Below, one piece after another: positions 34,719 through 43,746 of a stretch of 64,000 bases of DNA. Location of the stretch: the NCBI GenBank assembly GCA_030537495.1, contig JAUNMH010000002.1:62001-126000 (forward strand), given 5' to 3'. Every line of letters starts with the position of its first letter. Within the stretch, counting starts at the first letter, position 1. Below the pieces are notes generated by a model, which did no database searches, was not told the DNA's origin, and saw nothing but the letters and a program-made list of their open reading frames with translations. Position numbers and translations under genes: made by a program. Origin of the DNA: Clostridia bacterium (lineage in GTDB: Bacteria > Bacillota > Clostridia > Peptostreptococcales > Anaerovoracaceae).

Positions 34719-35987
34719 TTATTTCTCCTTTGCCTTAAGGGCTTTCTGTCCAATATCTTTTCTGTAGTAAGCGTTATCAAAACTTACTTTTTCCACGGAC
34801 TTGTATGCCTTCTCAATTGCTTCTTCTAGAGTTGCGCCTCTTTCAGTAACGCCAAGAACCCTTCCTCCGTTAGTCAGAAGCTTTCCGTCCTCTGAAAGTT
34901 TTGCTCCTGCTACGTATACTGTGTCAACGTCTTCAGGAATTGTGATTTCGAAGCCTTTTTCGTAACTCTTAGGGTAACCTTCACTTGCCATTACAACGCA
35001 GCAGGCTGCATCGTCAGAGAAGTTAACCTCTGCGTCAGCCAGTGTGCCATTTGCAACGTGTTCCATGATTTCGAACAGGTCGCTGTCAAGAAGCGGAAGA
35101 ACTACCTGAGTTTCAGGATCGCCGAATCTGCAGTTGTACTCAATTACCTTAGGTCCGTCTGGTGTAAGCATTAGTCCGAAGTACAGACAACCTGAGAATG
35201 AACGATATTCCTTATTCATTGCAACCATTGTAGGAAGGAAGATTTCTTCTTCACACTGAATTGCGATTTCTTCTGTATAGTATGGATTTGGTGCAACTGT
35301 TCCCATTCCACCAGTGTTAAGGCCCTTGTCTCCATCTAGAGCTCTCTTGTGGTCCATTGATGAAACCATTGGAATCAATGTCTTTCCGTCTGTAAATGAT
35401 AGAACTGATACTTCAGGTCCTGTAAGGAATTCTTCAATAACAACGATGTTTCCGCTGTCTCCAAATACCTTGTCTTCCATCATATCTCTAACAGCCTGCT
35501 GTGCGTCTTCCTTAGTTTCTGCAATGATTACGCCCTTACCTAATGCAAGTCCATCTGCCTTAATAACAACTGGAATTTTGCAAGTTTCTAGATATTCTAG
35601 TGCTGCATCCATATCTTCGAATGTTTCATATTCTGCTGTTGGAATTCCGTAAGCCTTCATTAAATCCTTGGAGAAAGCCTTACTTCCTTCGATAACTGCT
35701 GCATCTGCTGTAGGACCAAAGCAAGGAATTCCTTCTGCCTTAAGCAAATCTACAAGTCCCATTACAAGTGGATCGTCAGGTGCAACAATGGCAAATTCAA
35801 TATTGTTTTCCTTTGCAAACTTTACAATATTGTCAAGGTCCTTAGCTCCAATGTCTACGCAAGTAGCATCTTTTGCAATTCCGCCGTTTCCTGGAAGTGC
35901 AAAGATTTCTGTTACCTTAGGGCTCTGCTTTATTTTCTTGATGATGGCATGTTCTCTTCCGCCACCGCCAACTACCATTACTCTCAT
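34719..35987 (-). CDS. purD: Phosphoribosylamine-glycine ligase
   Basis: ATP-grasp ligase joining glycine to phosphoribosylamine (step two of purine synthesis). Visible are the start MRVMVVGGGGREHAIIKKI, the ATP-grasp core VIKADGLALGKGVIIAETKEDAQ, GPEVSVLSFTDG, the substrate/metal site MGTVAPNPYYT and EYNCRFGDPETQVVLPLL. 422 residues is standard. It lies between the AICAR transformylase gene and purL, four bases before the latter. Confidence 0.97.
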   Translation of the reverse strand: MRVMVVGGGGREHAIIKKIKQSPKVTEIFALPGNGGIAKDATCVDIGAKDLDNIVKFAKENNIEFAIVAPDDPLVMGLVDLLKAEGIPCFGPTADAAVIEGSKAFSKDLMKAYGIPTAEYETFEDMDAALEYLETCKIPVVIKADGLALGKGVIIAETKEDAQQAVRDMMEDKVFGDSGNIVVIEEFLTGPEVSVLSFTDGKTLIPMVSSMDHKRALDGDKGLNTGGMGTVAPNPYYTEEIAIQCEEEIFLPTMVAMNKEYRSFSGCLYFGLMLTPDGPKVIEYNCRFGDPETQVVLPLLDSDLFEIMEHVANGTLADAEVNFSDDAACCVVMASEGYPKSYEKGFEITIPEDVDTVYVAGAKLSEDGKLLTNGGRVLGVTERGATLEEAIEKAYKSVEKVSFDNAYYRKDIGQKALKAKEK

Positions 35988-36033
35988 GTTTTTATTACCT
36001 CTCTTACGTCTATATCTGATGTATCGGCTATTT

Positions 36034-37218
36034 TTAGTGGTGGAACAGTCTCATTCCTGTGAATACTGTAACCATATTGTAGTTGTCACAAGTCTCGATA
36101 ACCTGTTCGTCTCTTACGCTTCCGCCTGGTTCGGCAATATATTTTACGCCGCTCTTCTTAGCTCTTTCAATATTGTCTCCGAATGGGAAGAATGCATCAC
36201 TTCCAAGAGATACGCCTGTAATTGTATCAAGATATGCTCTCTGTTCTTCCTTTGTAAATGGTTCAGGTTTTTCTGTAAACAGAGTTCCCCATGTTCCATC
36301 TCTTAGAATGTCTTCGTATTCATATCCTAGGTAAACGTCAATAGTATTATCTCTTACTGCTCTGCCGATATCATCTCTGAATGGTAGGTTGATAACCTTG
36401 TCAGCCTGTCTCAAATGCCAGAAGTCAGCCTTGTCTCCTGCAAGTCTAGTACAGTGAATTCTTGACTGCTGTCCGGCTCCTACACCGATAGCCTGTCCGT
36501 CCTTAGTGTAGCAAACTGAGTTTGACTGAGTATATTTCAGAGTGATTAATGCAATAATAAGGTCACGCTTTGCTTCTTCAGTAAGTTCCTTGTTCTTTGT
36601 AACGATTTCTGTAAGGTCTTCAGGTTTAACCATATAATCGTTTCTTCCCTGTTCGAAGGTAATTCCGAATACCTGCTTGCGCTCCTGCTTTTCAGGAACG
36701 TATTCAGGATCAATTTTAATGATGTTGTAATTCCCCTTTTTCTTTTTCTTTAGAATTTCAAGAGCTTCTGGTTCATATCCAGGAGCGATAATTCCGTCCG
36801 AAACCTCTCTTGAAATAATCTTTGCTGTTGTAACGTCGCAAACGTCACTTAATGCAATGAAGTCACCAAAGGATGACATTCTGTCTGTTCCTCTTGCTCT
36901 TGCATAAGCTGTTGCAAGTGGAGATTCGTCCAGACCTTCAATATCATCAACGAAACAAGCTTTCTTAAGTGTTTCGCTCATTGGTACAGCAACTGCTGCA
37001 GATGTTGGACTTACATGCTTAAAGGATGTAGCCGCAGGTAAACCTAAGCTTTCCTTTAATTCCTTTACTAACTGCCAGCTGTTAAAAGCATCTAGGAAAT
37101 TGATGTATCCTGGTCTTCCATTAAGAATTTCCAGTGGAAGATCACTTCCGTCGGCCATATAAATCTTTGCTGGCTTCTGATTAGGGTTACATCCATATTT
37201 TAATTCAAATTCTTTCAT
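36034..37218 (-). CDS. purH: AICAR transformylase (PurH C-terminal domain as a separate protein)
   Basis: 394 residues covering only the formyltransferase domain: it starts FELKYGCNPNQKPAKIY and carries the catalytic Lys-His in FKHVSPTSAAVAVP near residue 66, SFGDFIALSD near 137 and IGVGAGQQSRIHC near 245. The methylglyoxal-synthase-like IMP cyclohydrolase domain that normally precedes it (about 200 residues) is absent. The next-upstream gene encodes an unrelated PurO-type cyclohydrolase, so the two last steps of IMP synthesis are split between two proteins. Confidence 0.93.
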   Translation of the reverse strand: MKEFELKYGCNPNQKPAKIYMADGSDLPLEILNGRPGYINFLDAFNSWQLVKELKESLGLPAATSFKHVSPTSAAVAVPMSETLKKACFVDDIEGLDESPLATAYARARGTDRMSSFGDFIALSDVCDVTTAKIISREVSDGIIAPGYEPEALEILKKKKKGNYNIIKIDPEYVPEKQERKQVFGITFEQGRNDYMVKPEDLTEIVTKNKELTEEAKRDLIIALITLKYTQSNSVCYTKDGQAIGVGAGQQSRIHCTRLAGDKADFWHLRQADKVINLPFRDDIGRAVRDNTIDVYLGYEYEDILRDGTWGTLFTEKPEPFTKEEQRAYLDTITGVSLGSDAFFPFGDNIERAKKSGVKYIAEPGGSVRDEQVIETCDNYNMVTVFTGMRLFHH

Positions 37219-37254
37219 TCCTCGTATTACCTCCTGAAATCTATAACTGAAATA

Positions 37255-37977
37255 TTAAGCGTTTTTGTTAATCATTCTGTTTTCAACTTCCCCTGTTTCA
37301 AGATCTGTATATCTTACATAGATGGAAATCTTATTGTTTTCGTCAAGGTTTTCCCAAATTTCCTTAGTAAATGCATCGATGTCATTAGGGATAACAACTC
37401 TTTCCGGCTCTCCGCAGAATGTTGGAATTGGGTTACCATCCTGCATGTAAGTGTGAATAAAATGACCGATTCCAGCAAGTGCGCTGTAGTTGAAGAAATA
37501 TCTGTTACAAGCAGTTCCCTCAGCATCAGCACTCTTAAGAATGCTCATCTTATATGTAAAGTCTTTCTTATCATCGAAGCTAATCATTCCGCTGATTCTT
37601 GGAGTCCAGTTAGGACCATCTGGTTCAAATTCTCTAGTGTTAAGTGCGCCTTCGAAGCACTTTCCGTCCTTAATGAACTCATAAATTGTATCAGTCTGAT
37701 CGCCGTTTGTTACGATTAACTTATCTTCATGTTTTCTCATTGGGTAATAAATAATCAGTGAAGGGTCTTCAACCTTTGATTCATCAAAAGGCTTAATCAT
37801 TACATTTTCCCCTTCTTCAAGGAAAATTCTGTTTCTGCTGTTTTCAGATCTTCCCATAATGAAGTATGCGCTAACAGCCTTCTTTCCGTCTTCTGACTTA
37901 CCGATAACGATACCTCTTCCAACATAGGAGTTGCCCTTTACAGCAGCTTCCATGGTTTTAGTTTCATAAACGTTCAT
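37255..37977 (-). CDS. purO: IMP cyclohydrolase, PurO type
   Basis: 240-residue protein resembling the archaeal-type IMP cyclohydrolase (NTN-hydrolase-like PurO fold) with SYVGRGIVIGKSEDGKKAV at the N-terminus, AYFIMGRSENSRNR, and the GIGHFIHTYMQDGNP and FCGEPERVV segments further on. It starts on the base after the purN stop and lies directly before the AICAR transformylase gene. The missing cyclohydrolase domain of that protein makes the assignment strong on context. No cyclohydrolase of the PurH type is in the window. Confidence 0.85.
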   Translation of the reverse strand: MNVYETKTMEAAVKGNSYVGRGIVIGKSEDGKKAVSAYFIMGRSENSRNRIFLEEGENVMIKPFDESKVEDPSLIIYYPMRKHEDKLIVTNGDQTDTIYEFIKDGKCFEGALNTREFEPDGPNWTPRISGMISFDDKKDFTYKMSILKSADAEGTACNRYFFNYSALAGIGHFIHTYMQDGNPIPTFCGEPERVVIPNDIDAFTKEIWENLDENNKISIYVRYTDLETGEVENRMINKNA

Positions 37978-38565
37978 CTATAACTCTCCTCTACCTATCT
38001 TCGCACTAATTTCTTCAACTGCACGTGGGAGCAAAACCCACTCAGCCTGCTCCATTACTCTCTTCTGAAGCACTTCCGGAGTATCACCATCCAGAATATC
38101 CACAGCCTTCTGATAAATAATTGCCCCTCCGTCTGGAATCTCATTAACAAAATGTACAGTGGCACCTGTCACCTTCACGCCATATTCAAGAGCCATCTCA
38201 TGAACATGAAGCCCATAAGCGCCCTTTCCGCAAAATGACGGAATCAGTGACGGGTGAATATTGATAATTCTGTTTTCAAATGCCCTGGTAAATGCAGGAC
38301 TCAGGATTTTCAGGAATCCGGCCAGCACAACAAGCTCTATGCCCTCGCTCTGAAGCTTTTCGATCAAAACCTCCTCAGATGTCATAACATATGTTGCTAT
38401 GCCATTATCAGCTGCACGCTGCAGGGCGTACGCATCAGCTTTGTTAGAAACAACTAGAGCGATTTCGCCGCTTGTTATAATGCCACTTTTCTGTGCATCA
38501 ATAATTGCCTGAAGGTTGGTTCCGCCGCCGGAAACCATAACTGCGACTTTTGTTTTCTTTAGCAT
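37978..38565 (-). CDS. purN: Phosphoribosylglycinamide formyltransferase
   Basis: 10-formyltetrahydrofolate-dependent enzyme making FGAR. It shows VMVSGGGTNLQAIIDA at the N-terminus, VLAGFLKILSPAF, the catalytic N-H-D set (INIHPSLIPSF, then GVKVTGATVHFVNEIPDGGAII with the His and Asp). 195 residues is standard. It overlaps the purM end by 7 bases. Confidence 0.96.
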   Translation of the reverse strand: MLKKTKVAVMVSGGGTNLQAIIDAQKSGIITSGEIALVVSNKADAYALQRAADNGIATYVMTSEEVLIEKLQSEGIELVVLAGFLKILSPAFTRAFENRIINIHPSLIPSFCGKGAYGLHVHEMALEYGVKVTGATVHFVNEIPDGGAIIYQKAVDILDGDTPEVLQKRVMEQAEWVLLPRAVEEISAKIGRGEL

Positions 38566-39602
38566 ATTTCTACGCCTTCCTCTGACTTAACAACTTCGCC
38601 AAGGACATAAGCATCTTCGCCGTTAGCCTTAAGTACTTCTAATGTCTTATCAACATCTTCCTTAGCAACGATAACTGTCATACCTACGCCCATGTTGAAT
38701 GTGTTAAACATATCTCTTTCAGGAATATTTCCTCTCTTTGCGATTAATTCGAAGATAGGAAGAACCTTGATGTTTTCTCTCTTAATCTTTACGCCATATC
38801 CCTTAGGTAAACTTCTTGGAATGTTTTCGTAGAATCCGCCACCTGTAATATGTGCTACTGACTTAACTGTAACTTCTTCGAAAAGTCTAACCATTGGCTT
38901 AACATAAATCTTTGTTGGAGTAAGAAGAGTTTCTCCAATTGATTTTCCACCTAATTCGTCTAATGGAGTTTTGATATCTTCGTTTTCTACGTCAAGAACC
39001 TTTCTTACCAGTGAGAAACCGTTGGAGTGTACACCTGATGAAGGCAGACCGATAACAACGTCACCTTCTGCTACAGTTTCTTTCTTAAGAACCTTTGACT
39101 TGTCAACTACGCCAACAGCAAAACCTGCAAGGTCGTATTCGTCCACAGGGTAGAAGCCTGGCATTTCTGCAGTTTCTCCACCTACTAGAGCAGCTTCTGA
39201 CTGCATGCAGCCTTCTGCAACTCCGCTTACGATCTGGGCTACTTTTTCTGGATAGTTTTTTCCAACTGCGATATAGTCAAGGAAGAACAATGGCTTAGCG
39301 CCTACGCAGATAATATCGTTTACGCACATTGCTACGCAGTCGATACCTACTGTGTCATGCTTGTCCATAAGGAATGCCATCTTAAGCTTAGTTCCTACAC
39401 CGTCTGTTCCGCTGACTAATACAGGCTTTTCGATTCCTGTAAGGTTAAGTTCACATAGACCTCCAAATCCACCGATATCTTCTGGAACATTGCCGAAAAT
39501 CATTGTTTTTGCAACGTGTTCCTTCATTAGCTCAACTGCCTTGTATCCTGCTGTAATATCTACGCCGGCTTCTTTGTAACTTTCACTGAAACTTTTTCCC
39601 AT
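38559..39602 (-). CDS. purM: Phosphoribosylformylglycinamidine cyclo-ligase
   Basis: AIR synthetase: ATP-dependent ring closure of FGAM. Landmarks are [19 protein letters not shown] at the start, [52 protein letters not shown] and the end-domain [13 protein letters not shown]. 347 residues is normal. It sits between purE and purN with short spacing. Confidence 0.97.
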   Translation of the reverse strand: MGKSFSESYKEAGVDITAGYKAVELMKEHVAKTMIFGNVPEDIGGFGGLCELNLTGIEKPVLVSGTDGVGTKLKMAFLMDKHDTVGIDCVAMCVNDIICVGAKPLFFLDYIAVGKNYPEKVAQIVSGVAEGCMQSEAALVGGETAEMPGFYPVDEYDLAGFAVGVVDKSKVLKKETVAEGDVVIGLPSSGVHSNGFSLVRKVLDVENEDIKTPLDELGGKSIGETLLTPTKIYVKPMVRLFEEVTVKSVAHITGGGFYENIPRSLPKGYGVKIKRENIKVLPIFELIAKRGNIPERDMFNTFNMGVGMTVIVAKEDVDKTLEVLKANGEDAYVLGEVVKSEEGVEIC

Positions 39603-39620
39603 GTCTGTTCTCCTCTTAAT

Positions 39621-40115
39621 TTATTTATTATATTTATCTTCGATTTCTTTATTCTCTTCTAAAACCTTTTCAGCTGCAGCTTTTCTCTGTGCGTCAAGCT
39701 TATCAGCCAGGTTCTTATCTTCGATTCCAAGCATCTGGATTGCAAGTAAGGCTGCATTTTCACTTCCGTTTACAGCAACTGTTGCTACTGGAATTCCACC
39801 AGGCATCTGTACAGTTGAAAGTAATGCATCCATACCATCCATAAATGATCCTTTAACCGGAATTCCTATAACCGGTAGTGTTGTTCCAGCTGCAATGGCA
39901 CCTGCTAAGTGAGCAGCTTTTCCTGCTGCGGCAATAATTGCGCCGAAGCCTTTTTCTCTTGCGTCTGCAACAAATTCCTTTACTTCAGTAGGTGTTCTGT
40001 GAGCTGAGTACACATGAACTTCATAAGGCACTTCAAATTGTTCTAAAGTAGTCATTGCCTTTTCTACTGCAGGAAGGTCACTTGCACTTCCCATAATAAT
40101 TCCGACTTTTTTCAT
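39621..40115 (-). CDS. purE: N5-carboxyaminoimidazole ribonucleotide mutase
   Basis: 164-residue class I Pur[32 protein letters not shown] near residue 43 and the [27 protein letters not shown] region are diagnostic. ATG 40115 behind GGAGG is chosen over 40151. A class I mutase implies PurK supplies N5-CAIR; purK, purC, purF and purB are not in this window. It is the first gene of the operon transcribed leftwards to purL. Confidence 0.96.
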   Translation of the reverse strand: MKKVGIIMGSASDLPAVEKAMTTLEQFEVPYEVHVYSAHRTPTEVKEFVADAREKGFGAIIAAAGKAAHLAGAIAAGTTLPVIGIPVKGSFMDGMDALLSTVQMPGGIPVATVAVNGSENAALLAIQMLGIEDKNLADKLDAQRKAAAEKVLEENKEIEDKYNK

Positions 40116-40214
40116 GAATAAACCTCCGATAAACTTTTCAATTCTGTTCACTTTTGTATATTTTGATTAATGCTTATTGATTAATACTTGTTAAATTAAA
40201 TTACTGACAGACTC
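40116..40214 (-). promoter_or_regulatory. purE upstream region with direct repeats
   Basis: TTGATTAAT occurs twice on the plus strand (40163-40171 and 40177-40185), a 14-base period. A minus-strand TATACA (40155-40160) is the best -10, placing the repeats over the weak -35. No purine riboswitch or PurR box was recognised. Confidence 0.35.
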
Positions 40215-40640
40215 TTAGATGCGGTCCAGATAACTTTGCATTATCAAAATTGCCGCCTGCTTATCTATAACTTCTTTTCTCTTCTTACGGCTTACATCGG
40301 CTTCAATAAGAACCCTTTCTGCCATAACTGTAGTAAGTCTTTCATCTTGCCATACTACTTCTATGCCCTTCATACCTGTGCTTCTCATTTTATTTTCAAG
40401 CATGGTTCTGAATTCATAAACTTTTTCTGTCTGAATGCTGTCCGTACCATCAAGCTTCTTAGGAAGACCGATTACAATAGTATCGCAGTTATATTCTTTC
40501 ACAAGATCCAAAATCTTGGTTGTATCTTTTCTAATTCCGACTCTCTCTAAAGTCATTAGACCCTGAGCGGTAATTCCAAGTTCGTCGCTTAGTGCAATTC
40601 CAACGGTTTTATCGCCTACGTCCAGTGCTATTTTTCTCAT
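40215..40640 (-). CDS. ruvX: RuvX/YqgF-type putative Holliday junction resolvase
   Basis: 141-residue RNase-H-fold nuclease with IALDVGDKTVGIALSDELGITAQ at the start (catalytic Asp), IVIGLPKKLDG near residue 58, and the WQDERLTTVMAERVLIE plus DKQAAILIMQSYLD end motifs. The family acts in rRNA 5'-end maturation and possibly recombination. It lies in the conserved alaS-ireB-ruvX order, though a terminator separates it from ireB. Confidence 0.92.
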   Translation of the reverse strand: MRKIALDVGDKTVGIALSDELGITAQGLMTLERVGIRKDTTKILDLVKEYNCDTIVIGLPKKLDGTDSIQTEKVYEFRTMLENKMRSTGMKGIEVVWQDERLTTVMAERVLIEADVSRKKRKEVIDKQAAILIMQSYLDRI

Positions 40641-40665
40641 ATTCTGTTTAACCTTATCCTTTAAC

Positions 40666-40718
40666 TAAAAACACGACAGACCGGAGTCACATAAAATTAT
40701 GCACTCTTGGCCTGTCGT
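40666..40718 (-). terminator. Rho-independent terminator after ireB
   Basis: Minus strand ACGACAGGCC pairs fully (one G-U) with GGTCTGTCGT around a ~26-base loop, then GTTTTTAG. It should end the alaS-ireB transcript, leaving ruvX to readthrough or its own promoter. Confidence 0.88.
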
Positions 40719-40735
40719 ACTTATTCATCTTTTGT

Positions 40736-40981
40736 CTATTTCCCCAGATAATCCCTTAGAATTTCTTCTACCAGTTCATCTCTGTCAATTCGACTAATCA
40801 TATTTCTTGCGTTATTATGGCTTGTGATATATGAAGGGTCACCTGAAAGGATATATCCGACCATCTGGTCGATTCCGTTGTAGCCTCTATCCTCAAGGGC
40901 TTCAAACACTTCAGCAAGAATCTCTTTAGTTGTCTTTGGCTGTGATCTGGATGCATCGAACATTATTGTTTTACTTTCCAT
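40736..40981 (-). CDS. ireB: IreB family regulatory phosphoprotein (UPF0297/YrzL)
   Basis: 81 residues: MFDASRSQPKTTKEILAEVF, then ALEDRGYNGIDQMVGYILSGDPSYITSHNNAR, the near-invariant core. In enterococci IreB is phosphorylated on threonine by the PASTA kinase IreK and affects cephalosporin tolerance; the TT pair (about 17-18) is kept here. ATG 40981 behind GGGGG is the family start. It sits between alaS and ruvX as in Bacillus (alaS-yrzL-yrrK). Confidence 0.93.
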   Translation of the reverse strand: MESKTIMFDASRSQPKTTKEILAEVFEALEDRGYNGIDQMVGYILSGDPSYITSHNNARNMISRIDRDELVEEILRDYLGK

Positions 40982-41024
40982 GGTAAATCCCCCAATCATT
41001 TATAAATAACTTACTTATATTATA

Positions 41025-43637
41025 CTATGCCAAAAGGTTCTCTGCAACTGCAAATGCATCATTTATCTTAGATGAATCCTTTGCTCCTGCCTGTGCCATG
41101 TCAGCTTTTCCGCCTCCACCGCCGCCTGCTGCTGCAGCAATCTGTTTAATCATATTTCCAGCATGTAATCCCTTTTCTACAAGGTCATCAGTAATGGAAA
41201 CTAGGAATGTAACCTTAGGTCCGTTTACTGTTGCAAATACCATTACAATTCCCTTATATTCAGCCTTAATATCATCTGAAAGGCCTCTTAAGTCGTTGAT
41301 GTTGTAATCAGCAAATTCTTTGCAAACAAGCTTAACTCCATTGATTTCCTTAGCAGACTTAACCATGTCACCTACTTCGGAGCCCATAGCTGCCTTCTTG
41401 AAATCTTCTAGTTCCTTCTTAACATCCTTAAGTTCTTCTGTAACTGATGCAGCCTTCTGAACAACAGCTGATGCGTTAACCTTAAGAACTTCTGCAACCT
41501 GTGCAACAGTCTTTTCAGCTTCTACAGCCTTCTGAAGAACTCCCATGCCTGTTACTGCTTCAATTCTTCTTACGCCGGATGCAACTCCAGATTCAGAAAC
41601 AATCTTAAATGCACCAATCTGTCCCACGTTGGAAACATGAGTACCACCGCAAAGTTCGACGCTCCATCCACCGCAGTTTACAACTCTTACCTTATCGCCA
41701 TACTTTTCTCCGAATAAGGCCATAGCTCCCATTGTTTCAGCTTCCTTCATTGAAGTTTCGCAACATTCAACTGGTAAGAATTCAAGGATTTTTTCATTTA
41801 CCAGCTTTTCAACTTCTGCCAGCTGTTCTTTAGTAACAGCCTCAAAGTGGCTGAAGTCAAATCTAAGAGTGTTCTCATTTACGCTAGAACCTGCCTGCTC
41901 AACATGGCTTCCCACAACAGTCTGTAAAGCTTTCTGAAGAAGATGTGTGGCAGTGTGATTTCTTGCAGTGCCATTTCTCTTAGCCACGTTAACCTGACAA
42001 CTTACTGTATCTCCAACCTTTAAAGTTCCTTCTTCTACTAATACTTTGTGAGCAAAGATTCCCTTTGATTTTTCAACTGATAGAACCTTTACGTTACATC
42101 CGTCAGTTGACATAATACCATTATCGGAAGCCTGTCCGCCACCTTCAGCGTAGAAGACTGTCTTATCAAGGTATACGACTGCTTCCTTGCCTGCTTCTAC
42201 CTGGTCTGCAGGGCTTCCAGCATAAATAGCTAGAACCTTAGCGTCTTCCGCTAACTTATCGTATCCAACGAATTCAGTTTCAGGAACGTCTACAGCAACT
42301 GCATCTTTCCACGCTTCGTCAGAAGTGTCTTTCCTTCCGGCTCTTGCTGCTTCCCTCTGGGCTTTCATGCAAGCGTCAAAACCTTCAACGTCAGCGTCAA
42401 AACCTTCTTCTGCAATGATTTCTTCTGTTAATTCTCTTGGGAATCCGTATGTATCGTAAAGCTTAAATAGCTTATCTCCCGGAAGTGTCTTTTCTCCCTT
42501 AGCCTTTAACTCATCAAGATATTCGTTAAGAATTGCACTTCCCTGATCAAGAGTAGCTGCAAATCTTTCTTCTTCCTTAGCAATAATAGTCTGGATATAA
42601 TCCTTCTTTTCTACTAGTTCAGGATAAGCTTCACCCGAAACTTCGATTACCCTATTTGAAAGTTCAACTAAGAAGTTGCCCTGAATTCCCAGAAGCTTTC
42701 CATGTCTGGATGCTCTTCTGATAATTCTTCTAAGAACATATCCTCTTCCCTCGTTGGATGGTGTGATCTGGTCTGCAATCATGAATACCATTGATCTCAG
42801 GTGGTCTGTGATAATTCTAATTGAAACATCTGTCTTAGCAGCTCCATCCTTGTATTCAATTCCACATTTTGCAACTACACCATTAAGAATGTGTCTGATT
42901 GTATCAATATCAAAGATTGAATCTACACCTTGCATAATGCAAGCGATTCTTTCAAGTCCCATTCCCGTATCGATATTTGGATGTTCAAGGTTACTGTATG
43001 AACCATCTTCTTCTCTGGAGAACTGAGTGAATACGTGGTTCCAGAATTCTAAATATCTATCGCAATCGCAGCCTGGCTTACAGTCAGGGCTACCGCATCC
43101 ATATTCTTCACCTCTGTCGAAATAGATTTCTGAACATGGTCCGCAAGGTCCAAGTCCGATTTCCCAGAAGTTGTCTTCTTTTCCTAGTCTAACGATTCTT
43201 TCTTCAGGCATACCAATCTTCTTCCAGATTTCTACAGCCTCATCGTCATCCTCATATACTGTTGCCCAGATTTTTTCCTTAGGCATTTTTAAGTATTCAG
43301 TAATGAATTCCCATCCCCAAGTCAGTGACTCTTTTTTGAAATAGTCTCCAAACGAAAAGTTTCCTAACATTTCAAAGAATGTACCATGTCTAGATGTGAT
43401 ACCAACGTTATCGATATCTCCTGTTCTGATACATTTCTGACATGTAGTCATTCTCTTTGCTGGTGGAGTTTCAACTCCTGCGAAATATGGTTTAAGAGGT
43501 GCCATACCTGAGTTGATAATCAGTAGTGACTTATCGTTCTGAGGTACCAGTGACGCACTCTTTCCTGCATAATGCCCCTTGCTTACATAGAAGTCTCTGA
43601 ACATCTGTCTTATCTGGTTTAAGCCTAGCTTTTCCAT
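41025..43637 (-). CDS. alaS: Alanyl-tRNA synthetase
   Basis: 870-residue class II synthetase. The start GLNQIRQMFRDFYVSKGHY and motif regions SLLIINSGMAPLKPYF and GNFSFGDYFKKE are intact. The editing domain has HTATHLLQKAL and the Cys-His of ELCGGTHVSNVGQIGAF. The C-Ala domain ends with a Gly-rich GGGGGGKADMAQAGAKD. It carries its own strong promoter, and the leader is too short for a T-box. Confidence 0.98.
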   Translation of the reverse strand: MEKLGLNQIRQMFRDFYVSKGHYAGKSASLVPQNDKSLLIINSGMAPLKPYFAGVETPPAKRMTTCQKCIRTGDIDNVGITSRHGTFFEMLGNFSFGDYFKKESLTWGWEFITEYLKMPKEKIWATVYEDDDEAVEIWKKIGMPEERIVRLGKEDNFWEIGLGPCGPCSEIYFDRGEEYGCGSPDCKPGCDCDRYLEFWNHVFTQFSREEDGSYSNLEHPNIDTGMGLERIACIMQGVDSIFDIDTIRHILNGVVAKCGIEYKDGAAKTDVSIRIITDHLRSMVFMIADQITPSNEGRGYVLRRIIRRASRHGKLLGIQGNFLVELSNRVIEVSGEAYPELVEKKDYIQTIIAKEEERFAATLDQGSAILNEYLDELKAKGEKTLPGDKLFKLYDTYGFPRELTEEIIAEEGFDADVEGFDACMKAQREAARAGRKDTSDEAWKDAVAVDVPETEFVGYDKLAEDAKVLAIYAGSPADQVEAGKEAVVYLDKTVFYAEGGGQASDNGIMSTDGCNVKVLSVEKSKGIFAHKVLVEEGTLKVGDTVSCQVNVAKRNGTARNHTATHLLQKALQTVVGSHVEQAGSSVNENTLRFDFSHFEAVTKEQLAEVEKLVNEKILEFLPVECCETSMKEAETMGAMALFGEKYGDKVRVVNCGGWSVELCGGTHVSNVGQIGAFKIVSESGVASGVRRIEAVTGMGVLQKAVEAEKTVAQVAEVLKVNASAVVQKAASVTEELKDVKKELEDFKKAAMGSEVGDMVKSAKEINGVKLVCKEFADYNINDLRGLSDDIKAEYKGIVMVFATVNGPKVTFLVSITDDLVEKGLHAGNMIKQIAAAAGGGGGGKADMAQAGAKDSSKINDAFAVAENLLA

Positions 43638-43701
43638 TTATAAAATCTCCTCTTGAAATTAATATTTAAACTATATGCAAACTCTTTTGCAACACCAAAA
43701 T

Positions 43702-43730
43702 ATTATACCACAAACCCCTTACATTGTCTA
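43702..43730 (-). promoter_or_regulatory. Promoter of alaS
   Basis: Minus strand TAGACA (43725-43730), 17-base spacer, perfect TATAAT (43702-43707). The start of transcription would be about 60 bases before the ATG. Confidence 0.8.
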
Positions 43731-43746
43731 GGATTTGGGCTTTTCA

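Noticed and set aside
40116..40214. Purine riboswitch before purE
   Set aside because: No three-way junction or conserved loop sequences found in the short AT-rich leader.
43638..43746. T-box riboswitch before alaS
   Set aside because: The promoter leaves a leader of only about 60 bases, too short for a T-box specifier stem and antiterminator.
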